The position numbers were made by a program, and so were the translations under genes. The notes beneath the pieces were generated by a model. It saw only the letters and a program-made list of their open reading frames with translations. It searched no databases and was not told the origin of the DNA. From Deltaproteobacteria bacterium (GTDB lineage Bacteria; Myxococcota_A; Polyangia; DRWM01; JAAZOP01): 47,951 nt of DNA. Of this stretch, positions 16,101-24,264 are shown piece after piece; within the stretch, counting starts at the first letter, position 1, and every line of letters starts with the position of its first letter. The stretch is taken from the NCBI GenBank assembly GCA_016218815.1, contig JACRCX010000071.1, forward strand, positions 1-47,951. The letters are read 5' to 3'.

Positions 16101-19073
16101 CTCGGCGGCAGGCGCGTCCGCCTTGGGACGATCACCGCTCACCCAGGTCCTGGTGTCGGTCCGGACGACGTTGCCCCGGCCGTCGGTCGCCTCGAGGCGC
16201 AGCACGTACTCGCCGGCCTCGCCGAACGTCACGTTGCACGAGGCCGCCCCGGCCGCCGTGACGACGTCGCAATCCCCGACCTCGGTCTCTTCCGGAGTCA
16301 GCTCCGGGCGCCACCAGCAGCGTCCATGGTCACCTCGGTCGTCGTCCTCATCGCCCGGCACGGACCACGTCCGGCGCAGCAGCCGACCGGTCGCCCGGAC
16401 GCCGGGCACGGGCCTCTCGTCGGGGTCGAGCGCGATCACCTGGAAGGTACCGGAGCCGCCCGCCGTCGGCGCCGGACCTTCGCGCCGGACGCCGAGCTGG
16501 AACTCGGATGGATGCAGGACGACCGATGTCCGCGCGGCGGCGCCGGCCGAGCCGATCAGCGCTTCGAAGTGCATCCGCGTCATCTCGGGACCGCCTGCCC
16601 CCGCAGGGAAGTACGGGATCTCGACCGTTCCGTCCGCACCGAGCACCGCACGGCCGACCTCGTCGGGCATTTCCTCCCACCACGTCCCGTTGCCCTCTCC
16701 CCGCGACTCGGATTCCTCCCACCACCTCCGCTCCGGTCCGAACCGGAAGCCCCGCCAGCGCGGATCCAGCGGTGCGAACTGCTCGCGATCGGTGAACATC
16801 CACAGCTCGACTTCCGACCACGCCATCGGCGCGCCGAACAGGTACCGCCCCTTGATCCGCACGGCGATCGCGTCCCCACGGACGTAGGACTCGCGCCCCG
16901 TGGTCACGTCGACGTGGAAGTCCGGGGCCCGGAACTCCTTGACCTCGAACCGCAGCGTCAGCTCGTCCGCGGGCGGCCCATCGTCCGGCACGGGCGTGAC
17001 GCGGATGTTCCGCGCGTAGGGCGCCGCGTCCCCGGGGATCCTGGCGTCGAACGCGAACGCCCCGTCGTCACCCGTGCGCACGTCCTCGGGCAGCACGAGG
17101 CCGCGAGAGCCGGCGTCGGCCGCGGAATCCTCGGCCAGCAGCAGCCGCCGTCCGCTCGCGATCGCCAGGCCCTGCTCGGTCTCGATCCGGAGGTAGCCCT
17201 TGACGTGGACCGTGTCCCCCGGTTCGTAGAGGTCGCGGTCCGAAAACACCAGTCCGACGACCGACGCGACCGGGTCGGCCGATTCCGGACGCCACTCCGA
17301 GTACTCCCGCTCGAACGCGACGAAGTCCGCATCGCCATCCTTCAGGGCGACCGCGTACAACCGGCAGTTCCCGCCCCACCGGCAGGCGCCGAGCGCGTCG
17401 TCAGTCGCGCCCGCCAATCCCTCCCGGTCCGTCTCGCCGCTCCACAGCGCGACGGCCTCCGAATCGAAGATCGTCACCTTGGCGCCGCCGACCGGCCGGC
17501 CGGACGCCAGGGAGGTGACCCAAACGGCGAGCCGGGCCGGCGAGCGCTTGACCGAGACGCCGAGATCGGTGACGCGGAACAGCGTGGCCAGGCTCGGGTA
17601 GGCGTCCGGTGGCTGTAGCGCCACCAACCCGCGACCGCCGTCGCCGAGCGCCCGGTCGAGGTCGATGCCGTCCGTCCAGAAGTCGTTGCGCGGCGCGCGC
17701 GAGCGAATGTCCCTGGTCACCACGCCCGCCAGGTCGGGAAGCGGCTCTTCCATCCGTTCCCACGGGGACTCCGGCACCACCTCCGCCCAGGGCACCATGT
17801 CGGCCGGGGACAGTGCGGCAACCCCGAACTTCGCCTCCGCCTCGTTGCACATCCACACGGGTACCACTCGCGGCCCGCGCGCCTCGATCACGCCCCCGTA
17901 GACAGGCAGCGACACGCTCGGCGGATACGGGCCGACGTGGACTTCGCACTTCGTGGGACCCGCCAGCGCCATCCCGACGCCGTCCCGCAATTCCGTGTCC
18001 ACCACGAACGTGTAGGTCGTGTCGGGACGAACGTCCACGACGCTGCGGAACTCGTCGGTCCCTTCCCCGCGCAGTTCTTCGCTCCAGATCGACGGGTGTT
18101 CATCCACCGGCGCACGAGGCGACACGTGCAAGTGCTCCCTCAGGTCGCTCCATCGGACCGGGTTGGAGAAGTGCAGTACGGGCGGGTTCAACGGCGAGCA
18201 CGGAGACTCGCCGCACTCGCAGGAAAGAAAGCGCAAGGCATCGCGAACGTGGAAGCCGGCGACGAGGTCCGCGCCCATCGTGAGCGTGCCCGCCATCGGC
18301 CGAAGCTCGCCCGAGACGGTGAACAGGACTGACGACGCCGGCGGCAGCGGCTCGACCGGACGCGCCACGAACAAGCGCCCGTCGACCTCGCACGGCCCCT
18401 CGACCGTCGGCACCTCGTACGGCGCATCATGCCAACAATCCTCCGGTTGCTCCGCGCACGCCGCCTCGACCAGCGCCGCGACGACGGTCGGCTCGCTCTC
18501 GCCGGCCAGCACGTGAAACGCGGACTTCGCCCGCAACTCCTCGAGCGCCACGGGTTGGTGCAGGGATACGTTGATCGGAACGTCCAGCGCCGCACGCCGA
18601 TCGTCGCCCGTGACGAAGGCGTACCCTTCGACCCTCTCGGACTCGAACGCCCACGCGAACGGCTCCTCCAGGGTTGCCCCATCCAGCGCCCGCAGATCCG
18701 GCGCCACGGTCACCGTGAACGCCGTCGACAGCGGCGGGTCCTCGAACGGCACGAACGTCGCGATCTGCGTCCCCAGCCACCGCGTCTCCCCCTCGATCGG
18801 CGGGTCGAAGAGGACCACCGGCGTGGTGTCCACCCTCCCCGCCTGCGCCAGCGGGATCATCGGCCGGTCGAACCCGACCGCGATCTCAGTGCGCCCCGTC
18901 GTGGTCCCCACCGGCGCTTGGAACAACACCCGCAGCGGCCCCTCCCCGGCCGCCGCCGGCGCCGCCTCCTCCTCCCCACGCGGCGCCAGCACGTGCAGCC
19001 GCACGTCCGGCCCGCACGACACCAACGCCGCCGCCAGCAGGACCCGAACCGCCTCTGTCCCCGGTCGATTCAT
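13194..19073 (-). CDS. Alpha-2-macroglobulin family lipoprotein lacking the thioester motif
   Basis: 1959-residue bacterial alpha-2-macroglobulin, predicted to be anchored as a lipoprotein (MNRPGTEAVRVLLAAALVSC, Cys20) in the periplasm, where this family traps proteases. MG-type domains run through the first two thirds (DRDLYEPGDTVHVKGYLR near residue 620 is the typical MG signature; DRGTYAPGDEVVLDL near 1100). The A2M domain (WNPDVRTDRDGAATVRF, LPDSLTEFRIMAVAA near 1230) and the thioester-domain helical barrel follow. Where CxEQ is expected (about residue 1438) the sequence reads GTDDLVSQIVPFVA, so there is no thioester. ATG 19073 was chosen at the signal peptide. No pbpC partner is adjacent. 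It may be cotranscribed with the MopE operon 158 bp downstream. Confidence 0.93.
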   Translation of the reverse strand: MNRPGTEAVRVLLAAALVSCGPDVRLHVLAPRGEEEAAPAAAGEGPLRVLFQAPVGTTTGRTEIAVGFDRPMIPLAQAGRVDTTPVVLFDPPIEGETRWLGTQIATFVPFEDPPLSTAFTVTVAPDLRALDGATLEEPFAWAFESERVEGYAFVTGDDRRAALDVPINVSLHQPVALEELRAKSAFHVLAGESEPTVVAALVEAACAEQPEDCWHDAPYEVPTVEGPCEVDGRLFVARPVEPLPPASSVLFTVSGELRPMAGTLTMGADLVAGFHVRDALRFLSCECGESPCSPLNPPVLHFSNPVRWSDLREHLHVSPRAPVDEHPSIWSEELRGEGTDEFRSVVDVRPDTTYTFVVDTELRDGVGMALAGPTKCEVHVGPYPPSVSLPVYGGVIEARGPRVVPVWMCNEAEAKFGVAALSPADMVPWAEVVPESPWERMEEPLPDLAGVVTRDIRSRAPRNDFWTDGIDLDRALGDGGRGLVALQPPDAYPSLATLFRVTDLGVSVKRSPARLAVWVTSLASGRPVGGAKVTIFDSEAVALWSGETDREGLAGATDDALGACRWGGNCRLYAVALKDGDADFVAFEREYSEWRPESADPVASVVGLVFSDRDLYEPGDTVHVKGYLRIETEQGLAIASGRRLLLAEDSAADAGSRGLVLPEDVRTGDDGAFAFDARIPGDAAPYARNIRVTPVPDDGPPADELTLRFEVKEFRAPDFHVDVTTGRESYVRGDAIAVRIKGRYLFGAPMAWSEVELWMFTDREQFAPLDPRWRGFRFGPERRWWEESESRGEGNGTWWEEMPDEVGRAVLGADGTVEIPYFPAGAGGPEMTRMHFEALIGSAGAAARTSVVLHPSEFQLGVRREGPAPTAGGSGTFQVIALDPDERPVPGVRATGRLLRRTWSVPGDEDDDRGDHGRCWWRPELTPEETEVGDCDVVTAAGAASCNVTFGEAGEYVLRLEATDGRGNVVRTDTRTWVSGDRPKADAPAAEPWVRLVRDRDEYRPGDVARIAVDSPFPEVEALVAVERGDILLQRHERIRGGSPVIEIPILESYRPGVTATVTLVRGRTGTAVGPDGTDLGKPVRVTDSVVLPVEIDSRRLDVTVEPDRGTYAPGDEVVLDLHVRDSSGAGTAASVTVFAVDEGMLQLTRYEPPDPVKLFWRDRPRLVSTWSMYDEIVDRTRLLERERGGVVTRSLEGPDLCGRTTGTGGLGLWDAGDLRDDFPAVAYWNPDVRTDRDGAATVRFRLPDSLTEFRIMAVAAAGADRWGTGRASLRVAKPLVLRPLIPPFARTGDRIEAGVAVTNVTGRNGVVTVGAEADGVQYVGETERSAPLIAGATTEVRFAIKAGAPGEAELRFRAGLEGEWDGLALALPIERPALVETVATYGETGGEVLEGLGSLDGLRRDFGGLTVSVASSPLVGLGLALDDERRILRLGTDDLVSQIVPFVAARELADGLGLAEPIGAQGRVSEALMRLPQFQEYSGGFFHDADRSFGPSVWLTAYAVWALRRAEEQGHAVPPDALDRADEFLDGWLVQSESWHEQHYRDVPPAPQDDPATWAFVLYVRACDRRVYAGELAAAYAERAQLGVAGTAFLALAYLRSGVCADASCAPVQELRRVIEARTVQEAGTAHFEEDVSIGAEPMLRTSTELNAIILEALLAIDSAHPLAAKVVRWLLAQRSDDGDWDSSWTSAWVLTALGTFYRTVHDVPPDFVAGVRLGEEDILATSFEGWPPREQSVVVPMSELPADGADVLFSTDGGAGKLYYALSLEYAPEVLPTTAIDRGFAVERRYQVLDARGARDATVDGDASRMIVHTGDQIRVLVTVGTVQTRGAVTVEDPLPPGLEFIDFGFESSARAIRRLAALLPDSEGEGDPADRLRGPVADGYRRSSFGWMGDPHAEFEHVTRALPGMVPGLYRYEYLLQAVTPGTYAVGPVVVQEVDTPEVFGRSGAVMVTVEP

Positions 19074-19223
19074 GGCTCGCCTGCGACACCCGCGCCCTGA
19101 CAAGGTTCCTCCAATCTGCCGTTCCACGGATAGGAAACCACGGGTGAACTCCATCGGCAACAGCCACCGGTCCCCCGACGGCCCGTCGCCCCGCTCACCG
19201 CCCCAAGAACCGTGCCGCGGTCA

Positions 19224-19232
19224 TGCTACGAT
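19224..19232 (+). promoter_or_regulatory. Candidate extended -10 (TGCTACGAT), leaderless position
   Basis: TGCTACGAT matches TGnTAnnnT and ends 7 bases before the ATG of the PI-PLC-like gene, so transcription would start at or near the start codon. No Shine-Dalgarno is seen. It lies in the 166-bp divergent gap shared with the alpha-2-macroglobulin gene. Confidence 0.45.
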
Positions 19233-19239
19233 AGGCGCC

Positions 19240-20145
19240 ATGCCGCGGACGCGCTCTCTACCGGTTGTCCTCCTGCCGTTGTTGGCCGCCTCGTGCGGCG
19301 GGGACGCCGGCGGGAACGATGCAGGGGGGGAGACGGTGGACGACGCCGTGGAGGAGAGCGGGGAGACGGCGCCGGTTGTGTGCAACGGCTCGATCCACCT
19401 GTGCGACCGGCGCTACGACCAGGTCGCCTACCCCACCACCCACAACGCGATGTCCAACGCCGACGACGGGTGGATCGCGCCAAACCAGAACCACGGCATC
19501 ACCCGCCAGCTCGAGGACGGCGTCCGGGCCCTCATGCTCGATACCCACGACGACGCCGGACAAACCATGCTCTGCCACGGCTACTGCTGGGCCGGCAGCA
19601 AGCCCCTGGCCGACGGACTCGGCGAGATCGCCGCCTTCCTGGAAGATCACCCGCGTGAAATCGTGACGATCATCTTCGAGAGCTACGTCACCGCCGCCGC
19701 GACCGCCGCGGCGTTCGAAGACGCAGCGCTGATGGATCTACTGTTCGTCCCGCCTCCCGCCGGCCCCTGGCCCACCCTGAACTCGATGATCGATGCCGGA
19801 ACCCGCTTGGTTGTCTTCACCGACAACGAAGGCGGAGCCTACCCGTGGTACCTCGACGTCTGGACCTGGGCCTGGGAAACCGACTTCGACAACCAGGCGC
19901 CCCGCGACTTCTCCTGCGCGCGCAACCGCGGAAGCGACGGCAACCTGCTCTTCATCTTCAACCACTTCCTGACCAACCCCGTCGCCGATCCAGACCTGGC
20001 GGAGCAGGTGAACTACAACCCCCTGCTCATCGACCGCCTGCACGAGTGCCAGGCCGGAAGCGGCCGCCTCCCCAACTTCGTCACCGTCGACTTCTACGAC
20101 CTCGGAGATCTGTTCGCCGCCGTGGACGCCCTGAACGCCCCGTAG
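19240..20145 (+). CDS. PI-PLC X-domain-like lipoprotein
   Basis: 301-residue predicted lipoprotein (lipobox LAASC, Cys19) with a phosphatidylinositol-specific phospholipase C-type TIM barrel. The two catalytic histidines of the family are visible: H68 in YPTTHNAMSN and H113 in MLCHGYCWAG. Between them are the LEDGVRALMLDTHDD strand and acidic residues expected for the barrel. DHPREIVTIIFESY is the typical fourth strand. Such proteins cleave phosphoinositides or related glycolipids outside the cell; the actual substrate is unknown. ATG 19240 was chosen because it begins the signal peptide; the frame is open much further upstream as a shadow of the A2M gene. Confidence 0.88.
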   Translation: MPRTRSLPVVLLPLLAASCGGDAGGNDAGGETVDDAVEESGETAPVVCNGSIHLCDRRYDQVAYPTTHNAMSNADDGWIAPNQNHGITRQLEDGVRALMLDTHDDAGQTMLCHGYCWAGSKPLADGLGEIAAFLEDHPREIVTIIFESYVTAAATAAAFEDAALMDLLFVPPPAGPWPTLNSMIDAGTRLVVFTDNEGGAYPWYLDVWTWAWETDFDNQAPRDFSCARNRGSDGNLLFIFNHFLTNPVADPDLAEQVNYNPLLIDRLHECQAGSGRLPNFVTVDFYDLGDLFAAVDALNAP

Positions 20146-20149
20146 CCTC

Positions 20150-20216
20150 CCCATCTGTGTTCATCGGTGTCCATCGGTGGTTGCTACTGTCCGGATCCCT
20201 GTCCCTCGGTGGTTTC
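20150..20216 (+). repeat. Dispersed repeat, TGTTCATCGGTGTCCATCGG family
   Basis: Words CATCTGTGTTCATCGGTGTC and CATCGGTGGTT, then CCCTCGGTGGTTTC, span the gap after the PI-PLC gene and continue into the last codons of the dinG-like gene. The minus strand reads as NHRWTPMNTDG. It has a base composition unlike its surroundings and is a different word from the other families here. Confidence 0.75.
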
Positions 20217-22364
20217 TTTCTTCCCGCTTCCCCCCGCCCCCCCCTTCCACCACTTCGCCACGTCATCCATCCGCGAAGCCCCCGCGCATCGCGGCAACGC
20301 CGCCAGGAACGAGCGGCCGTACCCCCGCGTGCGCAGCCGCACGTCCAGGATCGCCACGATGCCCCGGTCCCGCTTCGTCCGGATCAGCCGCCCGAAGCCC
20401 TGCCGCAACGAAATCGCCGCCACCGGCACCTGGTAGTCGTTGAACGCCTTCCCCCCCATCCGCCTGATCCGCTCGATCCGCGCGTTCGTCAGCGGATCGT
20501 TCGGCACCTCGAACGGCAGCTTGTCGATCACCACCAGCCGCAGCGCCTCGCCCGCCACGTCCACCCCCTGCCAGAACGACGCCGTCGCCAACAGCACCGC
20601 GTTGCGCTCCGCCCGCAACCGCTCCAGCAACAAGTTCCGCGGCGCCTCCCCCTGCACCAGCAGGTCCTTCCACCCCTCCGCCCGCAATCGATCGGCCATC
20701 CAGCGTTGATTGCGGAAGGACGTGTACAGGAGCAGCGCCCCGCCGCCCGTCACCCCGAGCAGCGCGCGCGTCTGCTCCAGCATCGCCTCGCGGAACGGCT
20801 CCCCGACTCCCGGCTCCGGCAGCTCCTCCGGCACGTACAACATCGCCTGCGTCGGGAAGTCGAACGGCGAGTCGAGCTTCCGCTCGACCGCGTCCTCCGG
20901 AATCCCGAACCGCCCACGCACGAAGCCGAAGCCGCGGTGATCGGCGAGCGTCGCCGAGGTGAACACCACCGGGTCCCCGCGCGCGAACAGCTTCTCCCGC
21001 AGGATCCCCGCCACGTCCAGCGGAGTCCGCCCCAGCGCCAGCCCCGGCGGCATGCGCGGCCTCGAGTCCCCGCCGCCGCCGCCGGCCTGTCGAGGGGCGA
21101 AGCGAGTCGAAGGGCCGATCATCGACGCCCCAGACCATCCATCCCGGAACGGTGCATCCAACCACGCGACGTGCCCCTCGTCGTCTCCCTCCATCACGTC
21201 CGCCAGGTCCGCGCGCAGCGACTCGCTGCGTCCGGCCAGCAGGCCCAACTCGTCGTCCGCCTCGCCCATGTCGTGCAGGCGCCTGCCCAGAGTGCCCAGG
21301 GAGTTGTCGGCCGCGTGGTACAGCGCCACGACCGTGTCGGCCCGTACCGCTTCGCCCAGCGGCGCGCGCCGGCCGGCGCCGTCGCCCTCCCCTCCCCCGC
21401 CCGCCAGCTCCGTCAGGCGCTCGCCCAGGCGCGCGAGGTCGCCGACGGCGTCGTCGAGCTGGTCGAGCACGACGGCGCGCGCCTTGCCCTTGATGCGCTT
21501 GCTGCCCAGGCCGAGCGACTGGACCCGGCGGCTGACGTCGCCGCGGAACAGCTCGATGCGCCGCGAGGAGACGCGCACGCCGAAGAAGCCCGCGGCTGCG
21601 TCCTCCAGGTCGTGCGCCTCGTCGAACACCACCGCGTCCCACTCCGGCAGCACGCGCGAAGGCGCCTCGTCCGGCACCGCCAGGTCGGCGAAGAACAGGT
21701 GGTGGTTCACGACCAGCAGCCGCGCCTTGGCCGCACGCTGCCGCATCCGCGTCACGAAGCAGGTGTCGAAGCGGGGGCACTTGTATCCCAGCCTCACGTC
21801 CGCCCCGCTCGACACCTCGCGCCAGATCGAATCGTCGTCCGTCAGCCACGGAATCTCCGAGCGTTCGCCCGTCTCCGTCGTCCGGGCCCATTCCACGAGG
21901 TCCGCGATGCGGTGATCGGCCGTCCCCAGCGCCCCGACCGACGCCAGATAGGCGTCCAGACGCCGGCGGCAGAGGTAGTTGGCCAGTCCCTTCATGACGA
22001 TCAGGCCCAGCGGCCGGCCGAGCGCCGACTCGACCAGCGGGGCGTCCTTGGTCGCGATCTGGTCCTGCAGGTTGCGGGTGTGGGTGGAGATCACCGTGCG
22101 ACCGCCGTGCAGCGCGGCGGGGACGAGGTACGCGACGGTCTTCCCGGTGCCCGTCCCGGCCTCGATCAGCGCGACTCCGTCGTTCTCGAGGGCGTCGAGC
22201 ACCGTCTCGGCCATCGCCGCCTGCTGCGGCCGCGGCTCGTAGCCGTGCCCGAGCTGCCGCGCCAGCGGCCCGTGCTCTGCGAAGAACGCGCGCACCCGCG
22301 CGCGCGTCTCCTCCGGCGAAGGCCGCGGCTCCTCGCCCCGCGAATCGTCACGCTCGTCACGCAT
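20184..22364 (-). CDS. DinG/XPD-like superfamily 2 DNA helicase
   Basis: 726-residue ATP-dependent helicase of the DinG/YoaA family, which unwinds DNA 5' to 3'. Walker A is EAGTGTGKT (68-76), motif II is DEAH (248-251), and the C-terminal motifs include ATASFWQGVDVAGEALR and a VAAISLRQGFGRLIRTKRDRG motif VI. Of the four Fe-S cysteines of the family I see three (C132, C196, C202); the position before C196 reads ADVRLGYKC instead of the expected extra Cys. Residues around 415-445 hold a repeat-derived insertion (GPSTRFAPRQAGG). ATG 22364 overlaps the gatA stop by 8 bases, so it is probably translationally coupled to gatCA. The extreme C-terminus runs into a dispersed repeat. Confidence 0.92.
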   Translation of the reverse strand: MRDERDDSRGEEPRPSPEETRARVRAFFAEHGPLARQLGHGYEPRPQQAAMAETVLDALENDGVALIEAGTGTGKTVAYLVPAALHGGRTVISTHTRNLQDQIATKDAPLVESALGRPLGLIVMKGLANYLCRRRLDAYLASVGALGTADHRIADLVEWARTTETGERSEIPWLTDDDSIWREVSSGADVRLGYKCPRFDTCFVTRMRQRAAKARLLVVNHHLFFADLAVPDEAPSRVLPEWDAVVFDEAHDLEDAAAGFFGVRVSSRRIELFRGDVSRRVQSLGLGSKRIKGKARAVVLDQLDDAVGDLARLGERLTELAGGGGEGDGAGRRAPLGEAVRADTVVALYHAADNSLGTLGRRLHDMGEADDELGLLAGRSESLRADLADVMEGDDEGHVAWLDAPFRDGWSGASMIGPSTRFAPRQAGGGGGDSRPRMPPGLALGRTPLDVAGILREKLFARGDPVVFTSATLADHRGFGFVRGRFGIPEDAVERKLDSPFDFPTQAMLYVPEELPEPGVGEPFREAMLEQTRALLGVTGGGALLLYTSFRNQRWMADRLRAEGWKDLLVQGEAPRNLLLERLRAERNAVLLATASFWQGVDVAGEALRLVVIDKLPFEVPNDPLTNARIERIRRMGGKAFNDYQVPVAAISLRQGFGRLIRTKRDRGIVAILDVRLRTRGYGRSFLAALPRCAGASRMDDVAKWWKGGAGGSGKKETTEGQGSGQ
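21086..21116 (+). repeat. Dispersed repeat (GAGGGGCGAAGCGAGTCGAA word) inside the dinG-like gene
   Basis: The word lies within the helicase coding region and is read on the minus strand as GPSTRFAPRQA. It is followed by a Gly-run and Arg/Pro residues not typical of the family, between the Fe-S/arch part and the TPLDVAGILRE strand. Related to the 22-mers at 8737 and 43635. Confidence 0.65.
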
Positions 22365-23916
22365 GGAGAGGTGGCGCCGGCAACTCGCCGCCGAGCGCTT
22401 CGGCGTGGCGCCGGGCCAGCTCGAGCAACACGGCCTCGCCCATCGGCCGCCCGACGAGCTGCAAGCCGATCGGCAGTCCCTGCCCGTCCAGGCCGGCGGG
22501 GAAGGCGAGCGCCGGTCCGCCGGTAAGGTTGGCCAGGACGGTGTAGACGTCCGCGCGGTACATCGAAAGCGGTCGGTCGAGGCGCTCGCCGAGCGGGAAC
22601 GCCGTGGTCGGCGACGTCGGAAGGAGCAGCGCGTCGACGCGCTCCAGGAGCGCCTCGACCTGGCGGCGGAAGACCGTCCGCACGCGCTGTGCCTTGTCGT
22701 AGTAGGCGTCGTAGTACCCCGCGGAGAGCGCGAACGTGCCGAGCATGATCCGGCGCTTGACCTCAGGGCCGAATCCCTCGCGACGCGTGGATTCCCAGAG
22801 GTCGTCGATCCCGCCCTCGCCGCCGCGCCGCAGGCCGTAGCGTACCCCGTCGTAGCGCGCCAGGTTCGCCGACGCCTCGGCCGCCGCGATCAGGTAGTAC
22901 GCCGCCACCCCCTGGTCCGGAGACGGAACTTCGACCTCGATGACCTCGCAGCCCGCCTCCGCCAAACGCCGCGCCGCCGCCGTCGTGGCGTCGGCCATGT
23001 CCGCACTTTCCGCAACGAGCCGCTGATCGGTCTGAACCGAACCGCGCCCTTCAGGGCGCGGCTCCGCCGACGCCCGCGGGCTGAAGCCCGCGGTTCGGAT
23101 GTGGAGGTCGCTCCTCACCAGCCCCACGCGCAGCGGGCGACCGCGCAGCGCCGCGAACTCCTCGGCCGTGAACGCCGCCTGCGCCAGGCTCGTCGAGTCG
23201 CCGGGGTCGTAGACCGCGGTCGCCGCGAGCAGCAGCGCGAGGTCTTCGACCGAGCGGGCGAAGAGGCCGACCTGGTCGAGCGAGGAGGCGAACGCCACCA
23301 GGCCGCGGCGCGAGAGGCGGCCGTAGGTCGGCTTGAGGCCGTAGACGCCGCAATAGGCGGCGGGCAGCCGCACCGAGCCGCCCGTGTCGCTGCCCAGCGC
23401 CGCGGGGACGATGCGGGAGGCGACGGCGATCGCCGAGCCGCCGGAGGAGCCGCCGGCGACGCGCGAGGGGTCCCAGGGATTCCGTGCGACCGCGAACGCC
23501 GAGTGCTCGGTCGAGGAGCCCATCGCGAACTCGTCGAGGTTGGTCTTGCCGACGAGTACTGCGTCCGCCGCGCGCAGGGCCGACACCACCGCCGCGTCGT
23601 CCGGCGCGACCCACCGCTCGAGCATCCGCGAGCCGCAGGTGCAGCGGCAGCCGCGCACCAGAATGTTGTCCTTCACGGCCACGGGCACCCCGGCCAGCAG
23701 GCCGAGCGGGTCGCCGGCACGGCGGCGGCGATCGATCGAACGCGCGGCCTCGATCGCGCCCAGACGATCGACGGTGAGGAAGGCGCCGAGCGCAGTCCCG
23801 AGGCCGTCGGCGGCGTCCAGCGCCGTCCGCGCCAGCTCGACCGGGTCCAGCTCGCCCGCGCGGACCCCGGTGGCGAGGTCCGCTACTCCCGGCCCCGGAT
23901 GCGGAGCCCCGGTCAC
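22357..23916 (-). CDS. gatA: Asp-tRNA(Asn)/Glu-tRNA(Gln) amidotransferase subunit A
   Basis: 519-residue glutaminase subunit of the GatCAB complex, which converts misacylated Glu-tRNA(Gln) or Asp-tRNA(Asn). The amidase triad is clear: Lys82 in PVAVKDN, cis-Ser157 in AGGSSGGSA and nucleophile Ser181 in GSDTGGSVRLPA. The GTG start at 23916 overlaps the gatC stop as GTGA; the frame's earlier start codons lie inside gatC. Between LRVGL (about 262) and the DATTAAARRLAEAG helix (about 309) there is an extra segment of about 30 residues (TAGFSPRASAEPRPEGRG) encoded by a palindromic repeat (23037-23098). No gatB is in the window. Confidence 0.95.
   Translation of the reverse strand: MTGAPHPGPGVADLATGVRAGELDPVELARTALDAADGLGTALGAFLTVDRLGAIEAARSIDRRRRAGDPLGLLAGVPVAVKDNILVRGCRCTCGSRMLERWVAPDDAAVVSALRAADAVLVGKTNLDEFAMGSSTEHSAFAVARNPWDPSRVAGGSSGGSAIAVASRIVPAALGSDTGGSVRLPAAYCGVYGLKPTYGRLSRRGLVAFASSLDQVGLFARSVEDLALLLAATAVYDPGDSTSLAQAAFTAEEFAALRGRPLRVGLVRSDLHIRTAGFSPRASAEPRPEGRGSVQTDQRLVAESADMADATTAAARRLAEAGCEVIEVEVPSPDQGVAAYYLIAAAEASANLARYDGVRYGLRRGGEGGIDDLWESTRREGFGPEVKRRIMLGTFALSAGYYDAYYDKAQRVRTVFRRQVEALLERVDALLLPTSPTTAFPLGERLDRPLSMYRADVYTVLANLTGGPALAFPAGLDGQGLPIGLQLVGRPMGEAVLLELARRHAEALGGELPAPPLHA
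23037..23098 (+). repeat. Compound palindromic repeat inserted in gatA
   Basis: A 62-bp element. Outer 10-base arms are CCGAACCGCG and CGCGGTTCGG. Inside are two perfect hairpins: CGCGCCCT/AGGGCGCG (loop TC, 23043-23060) and CCGCGGGCT/AGCCCGCGG (loop GA, 23074-23093). The layout predicts a three-way junction. It lies wholly inside gatA and keeps the frame open. Confidence 0.85.
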
Positions 23917-24212
23917 TCGTCGCTCTCCACGACGCGCGGCACGGCGAACAGCCCGTGGACCAGCTCGGGCGCGTTGCGCAACAGCGGCTCGACGGCCGAC
24001 GCGGCGGGGTCGTCGCCGCGCATCGGACATGCCGCGGCAAGCGGCTGCGCCGTCGGCGGAACGTCATCCGTGGGAACGTCGCGCAGGACCTCGACGTAGT
24101 CCAGGACCTCGCCGAGCTGCCCGGAGAACAGCCGGACCTCGTCGTCGCTCAGTGCGAGGCGCGCGAGGCGGGCGACCTTGCGGACGCGCTCCGGCGGCAA
24201 TCGCTCGCTCAT
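23913..24212 (-). CDS. gatC: Asp/Glu-tRNA amidotransferase subunit C
   Basis: 99-residue GatC, the small subunit that tethers GatA and GatB. The family start is evident (VRKVARLARLALSDDEVRLF), with the LGEVLDYVEVL helix and the PTAQPLAAACPMRGDD belt that wraps GatA. ATG 24212 has no Shine-Dalgarno, but a TGGTAGACT extended -10 lies 9 bases upstream, so its mRNA may be leaderless. It is head of the gatC-gatA-dinG-like unit, with GTGA coupling to gatA. Confidence 0.93.
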   Translation of the reverse strand: MSERLPPERVRKVARLARLALSDDEVRLFSGQLGEVLDYVEVLRDVPTDDVPPTAQPLAAACPMRGDDPAASAVEPLLRNAPELVHGLFAVPRVVESDE

Positions 24213-24221
24213 CGGTCGCGC

Positions 24222-24230
24222 AGTCTACCA
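24222..24230 (-). promoter_or_regulatory. Candidate extended -10 (TGGTAGACT), leaderless position before gatC
   Basis: TGGTAGACT matches TGnTAnnnT on the minus strand and ends 9 bases before the gatC ATG. The short leader lacks any AGGA-type site. Confidence 0.45.
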
Positions 24231-24264
24231 CAGCCGGACCGGCGCCTTCAGCCCCGGGAACCCG

